From Plecoglossus altivelis (Eukaryota > Chordata > Actinopteri > Osmeriformes > Plecoglossidae): a DNA stretch of 64,000 nt. The stretch lies in assembly GCA_036571765.1 (NCBI GenBank), contig BROE01000003.1, forward strand, positions 10,518,821 to 10,582,820. Reading direction: 5' to 3'. The position numbers were made by a program, and so were the translations under genes. Numbering within the stretch: the stretch's first letter is position 1; each line of letters begins with the position of its first letter. The notes beneath the pieces are model-generated. The model was given only the letters and a program-made list of their open reading frames with translations. It made no database searches and was not told where the DNA came from. Positions 1 to 12,145 of this stretch are shown piece by piece.

Positions 1-767
1 CATTCTCCCCTGTGATCAAAAGCGCTGACTTCATTTACATGCAACTGACAAGAGAAATGTTTGTCCAAAGATGGACTCACCAGTATTCCTACACACAAAG
101 GCCCCTGCCTCACTGGACTCTTCCAAACCATGTCTTTTACAGAAGTTTACAAATGTTTCCACACATGGATGAGGGGGGGGCAGGGGTGGGGGGGGGATGT
201 TGGCATCGGGGAGGTATGGAGGACAATGGAGGGATGACAGAGTAAGCAGCAGTCTAGACTCTCTGTCAGGATGTCAGCTTTCTTACAAAAGCTCCTGCTC
301 CCGTTTCTGGCACGTCAAGCGAGGGAGGCGGCGCGACGAGAGCGGAGAAAGATGTAAACCTCCGAGGAGATGAGGGATGCCAAGAAGGCCGGGCAGACTG
401 GCTGGCAGGACGAGCAGATGCTCCGGGGCCCAGCCTCCTCTCCCGCCGTATCAGTAATGTTCAGACATCTACGGGGCTATTGCCGGCAAATTCCAACTCT
501 GTATCCCTTCAGAGGCACGAGACAATCACCCAACAAGCGGGATGATGGGACGCGTCAGAACGAACCCTAATTGCAAGGTTGACAGTGATGCCACTCTCCT
601 CCTCTCCTGTTGATGCGGATGCTAGGTGTGGATGTAGATTGGGAACAGCGCACTGTTTGTGTTTGCTCTCTGAATGGGTTGGGATGAAGCGTGGAAGATG
701 TTAAGTTAGTTCGGTGGGAGCATAGTTTCGGCAGTCATGAAATCTTCAAGAGTTTACAAAGGAGTTT

Positions 768-955
768 CTCCCGCTTTCTCTCTCTCGTGTTCTCTGTCAT
801 AATCTCTCGCTCTCCCTGATTTGCTCTCGCTCTCTCTTGCTTTCTCCCCCTCTGTTGTTCTCTCTCGTACCTTTGTTCTCTCGCGTTCTCTCCCCCTTTT
901 TCTCTCTCTCTCTGTCTACACCTCTCTCTCCTGCTCTCCTCTGACTGTTGCTCAG
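768..955. repeat. TCTC-rich pyrimidine tract
   Basis: About 190 bp of degenerate CTCTCT/CTCGCTC with TTGCT insertions. No gene is seen. The flanks from 1 to 2340 hold no exon that I can support. Confidence 0.9.
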
Positions 956-1834
956 GTGAGGCGGCCCGCTCTCTCGTGGCCTTGAGACAATGTGGGAACT
1001 GTTATGACACGCCTGTTACTATGACAACCCCTGGGGAGAAGGAAGAAGGGTTGGCTGTCAAGGACCAATTTACTCCCCCAGAGGGGCATCTAGCGCCGAA
1101 AACACCCCAGAGAACACATGACTCCTCTCGGATCCTTTTCGCAACACACACCCTGCGCTCAAACAGGCTGATACCGTTTCAGCGTGTTCAAATGTAAGGA
1201 GATTTTTTTTTTAAATGGTTGTGAAAAAGGAGCAAAGAAAAAAAAAACTCCCTGGGAACAGGGAGTCAGGAGTTGGGAGCTGGGTGCTTGGTGACAGAAT
1301 CTGGGATCAGAACTGGGACAGGCTGTAGGAGCCGGGAGGTAGAAGCTGGGATATACTCTAGGAGCAAGAGGGTAGGAAATAGCTTCCATCGTAAAAAACT
1401 GAGGAAGAGGAACAAGGATGCATTGTGGGAGAAACGAGGAAGAAGATCAGTGTTTACCTGAGTAATGAAGAAAGTGTTTTGTTTCTTTGTTAATGGATTG
1501 ATTAAGTTTAATTGAGTTCTGGATTTTTTAAATTAATCTGCAGATTAGGAGACAATAAATGACAACACAACAAGAGGTTTAGGTTGCAATCATGTCTCTC
1601 TCAGCTCTGAAGGCCAGAGCACACATGGAACAAGAATGTAAACATACATATAAAAACATCGAGGCAGTTATGACGTTGACATCTAATCACATTAATAGCA
1701 AACTCACATGAGAACATACTAACTCGTCTCCAATGTATGATGCTATCGATTAGTAAAAGTTAAAGTGATTAATGAATAATGCAAGTACACAGGAAATCCC
1801 AATATCCTCCATGGGTGAACATGGTGAGTGGTGT

Positions 1835-1911
1835 GAGACAGACAGACAGACAGACAGACACAGAAGAAGATAGTCATTATACCCTCATGCAGACATACAG
1901 ATGGACCAACA

Positions 1912-1987
<76 letters not shown>

Positions 1988-1989
1988 CA
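1835..1989. repeat. (GACA)n and (AGGC)n tetranucleotide repeats
   Basis: A short GACA run (1835-1861) is followed after 50 bp by an uninterrupted (AGGC)n of about 78 bp (1912-1989). An open frame across it encodes a QAGRQAGR repeat, which is an artefact. Confidence 0.95.
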
Positions 1990-2714
1990 AGAACAGGTCA
2001 GGTCTTATGAGACATTATAAGGGACGCCACAGGCCCCCAACCAGCCCCACTTCAGTTCAGTTTCTTCATTGTCCCTCAAGGGAAGTTCAGATAAACAATG
2101 ACAGCACACATAAGTCCTCTTTCACTCTGCCACCAGCCGCCTGCACCTATCCCCCCTCTCTTCCTGTCTCTCGCTCTACTTCCTCTCTCTCGCCGCCCCA
2201 CCGAGTGTGCTGCAGATGCAGGCGAGCATGCGAGGGACTAGGAAAGAGAGAGTTTAAGCTAATTAGGACAGGGGGCCAGCTAGTACGCCACACCACTCAT
2301 CTAGACCCCGCGGGTGCCGCCTTTGTTAAAAAGGAACCCATTTAAACACCAGGGTCAAAATCACCTCGCTGACACCATATCATGCAAGAACCCCATTTAA
2401 TAACCAGGAAATCAACATGGGGGCCAGGGCCATGTGTCCCCAGTGAGAGGACTAATATCAGGCTGAGGCTGTCATTGTCATCGCAGGGCTCTGTCAGAGA
2501 AAGGCCACTTTTCTCTCTGTAATTTACCTCCTCAACAAGAGCAGAAACATCCATTTAATAAGATTCCAGCTGGTGGTAACATGTTGTGAGTATTTATATG
2601 GGCTGGGTACAGTTTCCATCAAAAGTGTTGCATGCTTAAAGTTTTGTTATTAAGCGTGCTATTTCTCAGTCCTGAATTGTGTCAGAGGTCCCAATCCTCC
2701 CCATACCTCTCCCC

Positions 2715-2940
2715 TCTCTAATTCTCCCTCTTTCTCTTTTTTATCTTTCTTTCTCTCTCTCCATCTCTCGCTCCCATCTCTCTCTTTTCTCTCTCTTTCT
2801 TTCTCTTTCCTGTGTCTCTGTCTCTTTCTCATTCCCCCCGTCCCTTTCTCCCCCCTCTCTCTCCCCCCCTCTCCTTTTCTCCCTCCTTCCCTCCCTCTCC
2901 CGCCCCTCCCACTCTCCCTCCACCTCCCCCCGCCTCCCTG
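2715..2940. repeat. polypyrimidine tract
   Basis: About 225 bp of near-pure C/T on the plus strand. Open frames on both strands here (serine/leucine-rich or arginine/glutamate-rich) are composition artefacts. Confidence 0.92.
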
Positions 2941-3695
2941 TGCGTGGGACGCCGTCCTCAGCCCAGCCCAGCCCAGCCTTGACTGGCTGAACTTTGATCT
3001 GATGTCTTCATTGAGCACAGCTCCGGGGCGACCCATTTCACATGCAAATCCTCCGGCGAGCCCATTGGCACTTTGCAAAAGGAGGCGAAAAAGAGAGGGA
3101 GAGAGGGCCAGGGAGGAGTCCCAGAGGGCCTCTAAGGGAATCCTGGAAGGGTGGGTGTTAGGGGTTGGGAGCCTTACCCCCCTTTCTCTCTCTGATACCC
3201 CCCCACTCTAATCCACATAGCAGTATGGATTAAGGTAGGGGATAACCTTCTCTCCACAGAAGAAAGGGTCTGGCTGGGGACAAGCTGGGCGGGGCGTCGC
3301 AGGAATCCCAACCATAATACCCCATAATACACCAGTGTGTTCTAGCAGCATGCTCTGTGTCAGAGCACCCTGAAAGGGCCTGAATGCAGACTATTCCCAG
3401 GCACTGCTGCTGACTCTAACCCCAACTCTGTTCCCTGCTGAGGTGGCCAGCTAAACTCCACCTACAGCCATCTAAGCGTAAGTAATCTGGCCCAGCTCAA
3501 TGGTGGGGGTGAAGCCCATTGAAGGCTCGGGGAGTTTAAGAGTTGATAAATTTATTATCAGTGGCGATTAGGCCGTGCGCCTGTCACCTTCTTAAACGAC
3601 ACGGTCCACAGGAGAAGAATGGAGGGATGAAAGTGTCGGCAGATAGACATCTCTCTCTTCTCCCGGACGAGCTTTCTTTTCTATTTTGTTCTTTT

Positions 3696-3735
3696 CTTTA
3701 CTCTCTCTCTCTCTCACACACTCCCTCTCTCCCTC

Positions 3736-3766
<31 letters not shown>

Positions 3767-3771
3767 TCTTG
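3696..3771. repeat. (CT)n microsatellite
   Basis: A CT dinucleotide tract interrupted by CACACACTCC. Confidence 0.93.
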
Positions 3772-3944
3772 TCAGTGTCCCACCCTCAATGCATTTTTCT
3801 TACTCACCTTTTCATTCTCTTTTTCTCACTCGCACCGTATAAATGTTTCCATCTCAATTTCTCTGTCCATTTATTTTAATCTATCTAAACCCCCCGCCCT
3901 CCCCATCCTCCCCCAACCCTCCTCCTTCTAATCTCACCCTCACT

Positions 3945-4300
3945 CCGGTGTCTAATTGTATACCTAAATATGGTGCAGCCATAAGACTTGAAGGTAGAAA
4001 ATTGATTTCCTGCTGGGGCCATTTATGCATCACCGCAAGAAAGACTAAATTACTTATTGGAAGAAAAGAAGAAAAAAAAACGTTAAAACGTTTTCAAATG
4101 TTTCTTGTAGACGGCGTCAGCCATTTGTGGAGCCTTTCGTCCTGTGCCACTTGTGTGACAGCGTGGCGAGGGTGCTTCCTGTTTGAGGGGAAAACAAACA
4201 CCGCTATTGCCTTCTGACACCAGCGCCTCAATCATCTTCCCTCGGCCGGGTTGTAATGACAAAGTCAGTTAACAGATTGTGTTGTGGTTAAATAAACACA
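3945..4300. promoter_or_regulatory. conserved-element-like block
   Basis: Complex, repeat-free sequence including CCATTTATGCATCACC, AAATTACTTATTGG and CAATCATCTTCCC, flanked by pyrimidine tracts. It is the kind of island that often survives in fish regulatory deserts. There is no coding evidence. Confidence 0.2.
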
Positions 4301-4704
4301 AGTTGAAATCAGCTTTGTGTATTTGGCTCCCACCCTTCAGTGCAAGCACAAAAGGTGCAGCGGTTTGAGACAAATCACAAGTGCTCCGCACACACCCTTC
4401 AGCACATGGATAAACAATTTTATTAGCTCCATTCTCTGTCTCCCTCTCTCTTTTTTCTCCCTCCGTTGTGTAGTCTCGTCCGCAGCGGCGCACGGAAACC
4501 CAAGAAACAAAAAAAGGGCGTGTCGTGCGATAATTACTTGTAGTGCTTGCTCATATGGTCATCCACTTGTGGCTGATGGAGTGCGACTGAATGGCAGCAC
4601 ACACAAGCCAGGACCTTCAAGCAGACGTAATGGTTTTATAAAGAAGGCCCCATTACCAGGGCCCTGTCTGTCAGTCCCCTATCTTGAGGACCTGTTCCCC
4701 CCCT

Positions 4705-4830
4705 GCCTCGCTCTCGCTCTCTTTCTCGCTCTTTCCCCTCTTTCTCTCTCACCCTCTCTCTGTTCCCCCTCATCCTCTCAATTTCTCTCCCTCTTCTATT
4801 TCTTTCTCCTTCCCTTTCCTCCCCCTCCGT
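4705..4830. repeat. polypyrimidine tract
   Basis: CT-rich sequence with CTCGCTCT and TTTCTC words, near-pure pyrimidine on the plus strand. Confidence 0.88.
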
Positions 4831-5269
4831 CCAACAACAACATGGCCCACCCCCCTCCCCCTTCCCACAGACCTACACTATGCTCTCTAGAATGCTCCAT
4901 AACACCTTCAATCCCTGCACATAGTCCTCGCGTCTCCTGCAGCCAGCATAGAGGACATCACGGGGAGCTCGTCGCCATTGATCACCGAGTCAATTACCCT
5001 GCACCTCTCTGTGTAGGAGTCATTATGGGTAATTCACCACGAGTCAGAGATGGAGGGAGTGAGGGGGTGAATGGATGTCTGGTACAGGGCACTCAATCAC
5101 CTTTATGAGGTCTCTGGGTGCGTAATGGTCAAAGTGAACTGGAGCCGTTTGCGACACACCATTAATGAGACGTGAGAGAGGTAAACGCTGTGTCCTCATT
5201 TAGACATCTTCCAACTTAATCACAATGCTAACTAACATTGTGGGTTTAGGCAGTTTTATCCAAAGTTCC

Positions 5270-5465
5270 ATATGGGGGGATTGGAACCTACAACCACAAG
5301 ACATACCCATCCCCATGTTCTACACTGATCTGCAACTATACCAATTTCCATGCTCCAGCTGTTGAACCATACGTATCTCTATGGCTCTACTGCAGAGCTA
5401 TACCCATCCCCATACTCTACCACTGAGCTATACACATGAACATGCTCTTCCACTGAGCTCTACCT
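5270..5465 (-). repeat. tRNA-derived degenerate element with reiterated A-box-like units
   Basis: Read on the minus strand, GGTTCCAATCCCCC (about 5288-5275) resembles a tRNA B box. TATAGCTCAGTGGTAGAG (5432-5415) is a near-perfect A box, and a second A-box-like copy lies at 5463-5443 (GAGCTCAGTGGAAGAGC). A further degenerate copy with TTGCAGATCA (about 5340-5315) recalls a tRNA-Cys anticodon arm. It cannot fold as one intact tRNA, so it is a tRNA-derived repeat or SINE remnant. Confidence 0.6.
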
Positions 5466-5689
5466 GTGGACGCTCTGCGACTCTACTGCCCTTAGCTTCT
5501 GCTGTCCTGGTTCCTACCAGTGGTGTTTTGCATTTTCAATGAGCCAACCAGGTAAATGATTCACAATGTGAAGGTTGGTGACATTCTTCACTTGAACAAC
5601 AGAACATTGTGAAGGAGACATTTGAGTCAGCTAAAAAAGAACGTTTGGAAAGAGGGGGGCACGCTGACTGTGAAGGGAGCGTGGGAGAG

Positions 5690-5852
5690 ACAAAGAGACA
5701 GAGGAAAGACAGAGAAAGAGAGAGAAAAACAGAGGAAACAGAGAGAAATAGAGAGACAGTGGGAAGAGAGAGAGAGAAAAGGAAAGAGAGAGAAAGAGAC
5801 AGAGAGAGACAGAGGGAGAGACAGAGAGAGAGACAGAGAGACAGTGTCAAAG
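5690..5852. repeat. GA/GACA-rich purine tract
   Basis: AGAGACAGAGAGAGACAGAG-type repeats, purine-rich on the plus strand. Confidence 0.92.
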
Positions 5853-6272
5853 TCCCCAGGAGCAGCTTCACCTTTCAGATGCAATAACAAAAACATGCTA
5901 TTGTCTCCTAAATAACACCTTCAATTAGCAGAAGACACATTTCCTGACACCCGCTCCAGCTCATTAGACCAGCCAGGGTCTGGGCCAATCAGATACCAGG
6001 GCCTCTGGTGACCTGTCGGCCACTATTAAGGTAATGCCTGTTTAAATGCTCATGGAAACTCCCAGGGCTGGTCACTGTTGCACAAATTTGCCCCTGAGAG
6101 GGTGAGAGGTGAGGGGGCCTCTCACCTGTTATTGAAGAGTGCTACAAATCAGCACACACACATACGGGCACACACACAAAGGCACACATATGTGTAAGGG
6201 TCCTGGTGGGTTCGTTTTACATGGGCCCTCCCACAGGATCTCACCCTTCTCACACTGGTCAGGTTTAATGTG

Positions 6273-6480
6273 ACTAAATAGGAGAGGGGGAGGGAGCTGG
6301 GAGGATGGGAGTGGAGGATGGAAGGGAGGAGAGGAGGTGGACGGGAGGGAGGAGAGGAGAGGAGGAGCGGGGGAGAGAAGAGAGGAGAAGAGGGGAGGGA
6401 GGAGAGGAGAGGGCAGGGAAGCGAGGAGGAGGGCTGAGAGGCAAGGAGGTTGAGGGGAGTGAGGAGAGGCGGTGGTCCCT
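6273..6480. repeat. GGA/GAGG polypurine tract
   Basis: About 200 bp of A/G on the plus strand, with the mirror-like GGAGAGGAGAGGAGG motif. Confidence 0.92.
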
Positions 6481-7574
6481 CAGGTGAGAGAGAACCTTCT
6501 GTGCTGATTTGATTACTGCAAAGGGGGCGTACACTTGACAATACCGTCCACGCAGGCCATGCAGACGTGAACGCACACGCCGACAGGGAACGTGAAGAGA
6601 GAGGAGTGCACTCCTCTCCCCTCTGTCCCACTTGCACTCTGACAGGGAAGCGTTCAGACATACAAAGTCTCACTCGCGGCACCGGTCACTCCATTTTCAG
6701 ACATGACAAACTAGGGAGTTGCATGAAGATGACCCCCCCCCCCTCCTTCCCACACACACCTACCTTCCTGGGGATGTCATTAAAACCATTCCCTATCCAG
6801 GCCTGTGGCTAACGAGGGCTGCCCCCCACCCCTCACAGGACTAATGACCTGGGCTGCTTACCTGGCCACTGATGGGACTAACAAGTTCCTTCCCTCAGGG
6901 CCACAACAATAACTACTGCATTCTTCCTACCTGAAGGAGCGGAGGGCTGGAATACAAATTTGAACACAATTACCTTTTTTTTTACCAAGAAAGTAGTTGG
7001 ATGAAAGGGAAAAACACACATTTGAAAGAAAAGCCAAATTGTGTTTTTTAAATGTCTGATTTATTTAACTTCAAATCATGTAACATTATCCCAAAAAGTC
7101 CTGCACACAGCTTTCTTGACACTTATGAAACATAACGGGAAGATATTATGTAACATTTGTTATAAGCAAAGAAATCATCATCGCACAGTGTTTTCAGCCG
7201 AACAAAACCATGGCGGTTGAGATACCTGAAAGACCGCCAGACAAGAATACAGGGCCAATACAAGGTTGAAGGACCTTCATAACATCACTTTCTCTGATCT
7301 ATTATCTCTCCTCTATCGTTCTCTATCTGTCTCTATCTCCTTCTCTATCACCCACAATGATGCAATTTACCCAGATTGAGATCTGTGTGCTGTCTCTCAT
7401 CTCACCTCTCCTGACAACAATAGAATGCTTTCAGTGATGATGGATAAATTGCTGGGTGGTAAAATACGATAGCTGAGGACCTGGCGACGGCTCCTCTCTT
7501 CATCAGGCTCACAGAGGCGAAGGAGGAAGGTAATCACATTATGTTGACTCATGGCTCCACTTGTCTCAATCTCT

Positions 7575-7790
7575 CACTCTCCGTCTTTCTTCCTCTCTCT
7601 CTCTCTCTCTCTCGCTCTCTCTTTCTTCCTCTCTCTCTCTCTTTATTTCTTTCTTTCTTTCTTTCTCTCTCTCTCTCTCTCTCTCTCACTCACTCTCTCT
7701 CTCTCTCTCTCTGTCTCTCTTTCTTTCTTTCTTTCTTCCTCTCTCTCTCTTTATTTCTCTCTCTCTCTCTCTCTCATTCTCTTGGACACT
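7575..7790. repeat. (CT)n/(CTTT)n compound repeat
   Basis: CT runs alternate with two TTTCTTTCTTTC blocks. A TTTCTTTCTTTC-flanked segment occurs twice. Confidence 0.94.
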
Positions 7791-8039
7791 TTTCCACCCC
7801 ATTCACACTGTAATCTACTCTCTTCTTGTCTTGTCTCTCTCCACGTTCCTTTCTTCCCTCCCTCCCTCCCCCTCCCTCTCCTCCCCAGTCTCCCTCTCCT
7901 CTCCACATGGGAGCAGCTGTGCGGTGCTTGTCACAGACTCATCCCTGCTCTCAGAGTTGGGTGGAGGGCTGGAAGGGTAGTAATAAAGCAGAAATTAACA
8001 TCAGTCCCTCCGACACCCACCTGTCAGGTCCTCTTCAGC

Positions 8040-8340
8040 TATGACCTTTCCTATGATTATTGACCAGATACAGGCAGCGCAATTAACCCAGCCATCGCCA
8101 GCGCCGCGACAACCCCCAGCTATGAATGACAATGCACAGCCTTCATCCCAATGAGGCTGTAGACAGAACGATTTCGCATGAATAGGTGAATGGCTTGCTA
8201 CTCCTGTGAATTCAGATTAAGGAATTGTGACCCCGTTATCTGACTGTCAAACATCATGCCAGCTGACAGTTGTGGCAGAAGTCAATGTCACATTGGCAGA
8301 GCTTTGTGCACAGGTAATAAGACACTGTAGCTGTTGTTAA
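8040..8340. promoter_or_regulatory. conserved-element-like block with paired TGACAG sites
   Basis: Non-repetitive DNA of moderate GC between repeat arrays. ACTGTCA (8243-8249) and TGACAGT (8264-8270) form an inverted pair of MEIS/TGIF-type TGACAG sites, with CAATTAA nearby. Calling it an enhancer is inference; no conservation data were available. Confidence 0.25.
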
Positions 8341-8464
8341 TGTGTGAGAGTTCCTTAGGACCAGATGAAACATGTTTGTAGAGTTCTACATATACCTTCA
8401 GCAGCTTCATGTAACCATGCCTCTCCAATGTGGCTGAACAGGATTTCTTTTTAATTCCTCTATG

Positions 8465-9002
8465 TAGGTGTGTTCTCTGTGTTTCTCTATGAATGTCTGT
8501 CTTCTCTGTGTTCCTCTATGTAGGTCTGTGTTCTCTGTGTTCCACTATGTAGGTGTGTTCTCTGTGTTTTTCTATGAATATCTGTCTTCTCTGTGCTCCT
8601 GTATGTATGTCTGTGTTCTCTATGTAGGTCTGTGTTCTCTGTGTTCCACTGTGTTGGCATGTGTTCTCTGGGTTTCTCTATGAATGTCTGTTTTCTCTGT
8701 GTTCCTCTATGTGGGCCTGTGTTCTCTGTGTTCCTCTATGTAGGTCTGTGTTCTCTGTGTTCCACTATGTAGGTGTGTTCTCTGTGTTTTTCTATGAATA
8801 TCTGTCTTCTCTGTGTTCCTGTATGTAGGTCTGTGTTCTCTATGTAGGTCTGTGTTCTCTGTGTTCCACTGTGTAGGCATGTGTTCTCTGTGTTTCTCTA
8901 TGAATGTATGTTTTCTCTGTGTTCCTCTATGTGGGCCTGTGTTCTCTGTGTTCCTCTATGTAGGTCTGTCTTCTCTGTGTTCCTCTATGCGGGTCTGTCT
9001 CC
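8465..9002. repeat. minisatellite, about 34-bp units (TGTTCTCTGTGTTCCTCTATG)
   Basis: About 0.54 kb of degenerate units mixing TCTGTGTTCCTCTATGTAGG, TCTGTGTTTCTCTATGAATG and TCTGTGTTCCACTATGTAGG. A higher-order block of about 240 bp is present nearly twice (8540-8720 resembles 8775-8960). The cysteine-rich open frames across it are repeat artefacts. Confidence 0.9.
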
Positions 9003-10748
9003 AGCCTGCGTCTGACAGGTAGCTTCCTCAGTGTGCTGAGTGTGATGAGGGCTGAGGTGAGGAAGACCTCAAGGTGCTGGAGAAACACACATTGTTTTCT
9101 TGTGTATGAGGTTAGGGTCGTGAGAGGGCATGTTTGCTGTGACAACCACCGTGGCTGCCGAGACGAGCAGAGGACTCAGGTGAACCTCTCACCCCCTGGG
9201 AAGTGCACAACATGCCCTTGCAGTGGACCACCACAGACAACCTACTGGCTCTCACACTCTGACAGCAGCATTGAACTGCTGTCTGTCTATCCAAGAAGAA
9301 AGAGGTTTGAGCTGTGGTTGTATAATCAAGACAGCACACAACACAAACACACGTGCGCACAAACACACGCAGACATACAGAGGGCGAGAGTAGAGAGGGC
9401 GAGAAAGCGCAAGGGGGGAGAGAGACAGAGAGCGAGAGAGCGAGAGGGAGAGAGAGAGAGAATAAAACGACTACACCACAGACAAGAGACGAGTCCCTTG
9501 CTCTTCAATTTGTCTCGTGAAAGATAGTCTTTTATTGATGGCTTTCTAGGTCAGCGACCCTGTGTGCAGTTCAAAGGCTCGCTGAGACCCCCGGATGAGC
9601 CATCTCAAGATGGGGCCTATTGTGGAGCTGTTTCTATAGCGTCCAACAAATGAAATCTGCAAGAGACATTAGCCATCCCTGGAAGTCCCTGAGGGGTGGC
9701 AAGGTGTGGGGGAAGAGAAGGTTTGGCTTGGGTTTAGGGAGAGAACGGGTTTTGGGAGAGAGGTGTGTGGAAACACAACGATTTGAGGGAAATTTGAGGG
9801 GGGGAGAGAGGAGAATGAGTTTAAAGGCGAGAAAAACAGGTTGAGAGAGAAAGTTAAAGATCATTTAATGTTCTTAGTACTAGTGCTGTCCTTTAATATT
9901 ATAAGTACCAGTACTATTTCTTGCTACCACAAACCTACCAAATTCATCATTTTTAAAAATGTGATTCATCCATTTATTGCAAATTTATCAAAGACATCGT
10001 CTTGGAGAAACAAATTTACCCCAAGAACCTCTTCCTAATTAACTGTGCATTAGAAATCTTTCACCTCTCCAACCTGCGTAGTACATGAACATGGAAAGCA
10101 CAGCACCACTTTTGGATTCGTCTCCAAGAACCGCACTTTTCCACATTGTTGGTCTCTTAATTGCTGAGGTGACAATAACATCTGTTTCTTGGCACTGTCC
10201 TTGCCCAATGATTCAAAAATCATTTGTCAGGAACTTCCCTCGTATTGTGCGCACTTGTAGTTGATGCCACCCTGAAAAAGGAAATGGTCATCTGGCTCCT
10301 GTTGGCTGTCCCATCCACTCCACTTCCTCCCAGAGAAGAGAAAGAAACAGGGATGGGTAGAGAAAAATGAAACAGATGGATTCAAAAGAGTGAGACAAAC
10401 TCTGAACTACAGGTGATAGGTGTGCTTACGCCTTTGACGTGCCTGAGTGTGAATACCCCCGCTAGGTTGGGCCTCCTCCACCCCTGGTCCCCCACCTCAC
10501 TTCCTCACCTCCTCATCATAATGAGTGAGGCATCTGAGTGACTTAGCTTACCCAGGCACAAGTTTGATGAGTGTATTCGCAACTCAGGCCTGTGTTTACC
10601 GAGTGTGTTAGCCACTTTGGGTTTGTGCTGAGAGCGTTAGCTAACACTGGCCTGTGTGTTTACACTCAAACAGCTCTGTGCTCCATTAGTACCCCCTGCT
10701 GATAACTGTTTACGTCTTCCACTGCAACAGAGAAGCCTGCTGACCGGT

Positions 10749-10749
<1 letters not shown>

Positions 10750-10786
<37 letters not shown>

Positions 10787-10796
10787 TGTGTGTGTA
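10750..10796. repeat. (TG)n microsatellite
   Basis: A TG tract with a CGCG interruption near its end. Confidence 0.95.
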
Positions 10797-11344
10797 TGGC
10801 AGGGTCGATAATGGTGATTCTGATAGATCAGGGCCTTCCAGGGAGCCAAGGAAAGCACGGCAAATGTCTTCCTGTCACACAGCGGGATGAGACAAAGACA
10901 CTTCTACATCTACATATTTCAAACTAACATTGCTTCATGGCTCCCAATGACGCATTACAAACACAAGGCTTTCGTGTACTTTGCACCGCAGTTCCTTTGA
11001 GGGGCGAGACAGTGATAAACCCTGTGTGTTGCTCCTTGGCTGGGAATGGCCAGCTAATTCATAGCTGTCTGAGTGAGCCCAGGGTGGGCCACCGCAGGCA
11101 AGTCTGCCACATATGGATCTTCCCTTGATATGTTCCAGTCGGCGTGTAATCTTATTATGCAAAGTGCTAATCCTCACCTACAACTGGAGGCCTCAGGGGG
11201 GCCACAATATTGTCATATCCATGTTGGGGGTGTGTGTGTGCGTGCGTGTGTGTGTGGGGGGTGCGGGGGGATTGTGTCGTGTGATCCTAGATCCATGCTC
11301 TCACTGAGGAGATCTGGGACTTAAAGACTGTCTCTGGAGAGGGC

Positions 11345-11406
11345 GAGAAAATGAGAGGGAGGAAGAGAGAGAGGGGCAGTGAGAGGGAGAGAGAGAGGGG
11401 CAGTGA

Positions 11407-11461
<55 letters not shown>

Positions 11462-11475
11462 AGGGAGAGGGAATG
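11345..11475. repeat. (GA)n microsatellite with GGGCAGTGAGAGG units
   Basis: Two GAGAGGGGCAGTGAGAGG units lead into a pure (GA)n and then a (GAGGGA)n run. Confidence 0.94.
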
Positions 11476-12015
11476 AGAGAGAGATTGACATCAGGTCCCT
11501 AGCTAGGATTAGATTTGTAGCTGTGGGATTTTTCCTCACAGAGACACATTATTGGACAGGGGAATAAGGGGCCACCAGAGCAGTAGAATTGGATCAGGAT
11601 TGGCATTCGCAGCCAGCCGGCCCTGGCCACAAACACAGCAGCTGCCCTGCAGATTTTGACTCCTTTCAGGTAAAGCCACCTCCAGTCACTCGGAAAGAGA
11701 AAGGATGGAAAGTGAGCAGCGGGATGGAGGGCGGGGGGGCCGCAACAGTGGAGCGAGAGAGGGAGAGGAGAGTAGGAAAGAAAGAGGGAGGGGGGGTTCA
11801 TAATTTTGATGTCTGTGAGATTTAGCAGCAACGTAATGGGATTAAGTGTAACACCTTAGCGACAGGGAAAGGAGCCACCTGGTGTTCTAGGAGAGGAGGG
11901 GGGGGGAAGAGGGAGGGAAGCAGGGGAGACAGAGAGACCTAATCCGTTCCCATCAGTAGGTAGGCCGTCATTCATAAAGTCACTTCCGCTCTGCTGCTGT
12001 TGGTTAATGCTATCA

Positions 12016-12145
12016 TGGAGGGGGAGAGGGGAGGGGAGAGAATAGGGGAGGGGAGAGAATAGGGGGGGGAGAGAGGGGAGGAGGGGAGGGGAGGAGGGTA
12101 GCGGAGGAGGGGAGGAGGGAATGGGAGGGGAGAGGAGGAGAGACC
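12016..12145. repeat. polypurine tract (GGGGAGGGGAG)
   Basis: GGGGAGGGGAGAGAATAGG duplicated, then GAGGAGG words, near-pure purine on the plus strand. Confidence 0.92.

Noticed and set aside
7211..7267. Small ORF with a good Kozak context (CCATGGCGG) of 18 codons
   Set aside because: Too short to judge and with no donor; probably chance.
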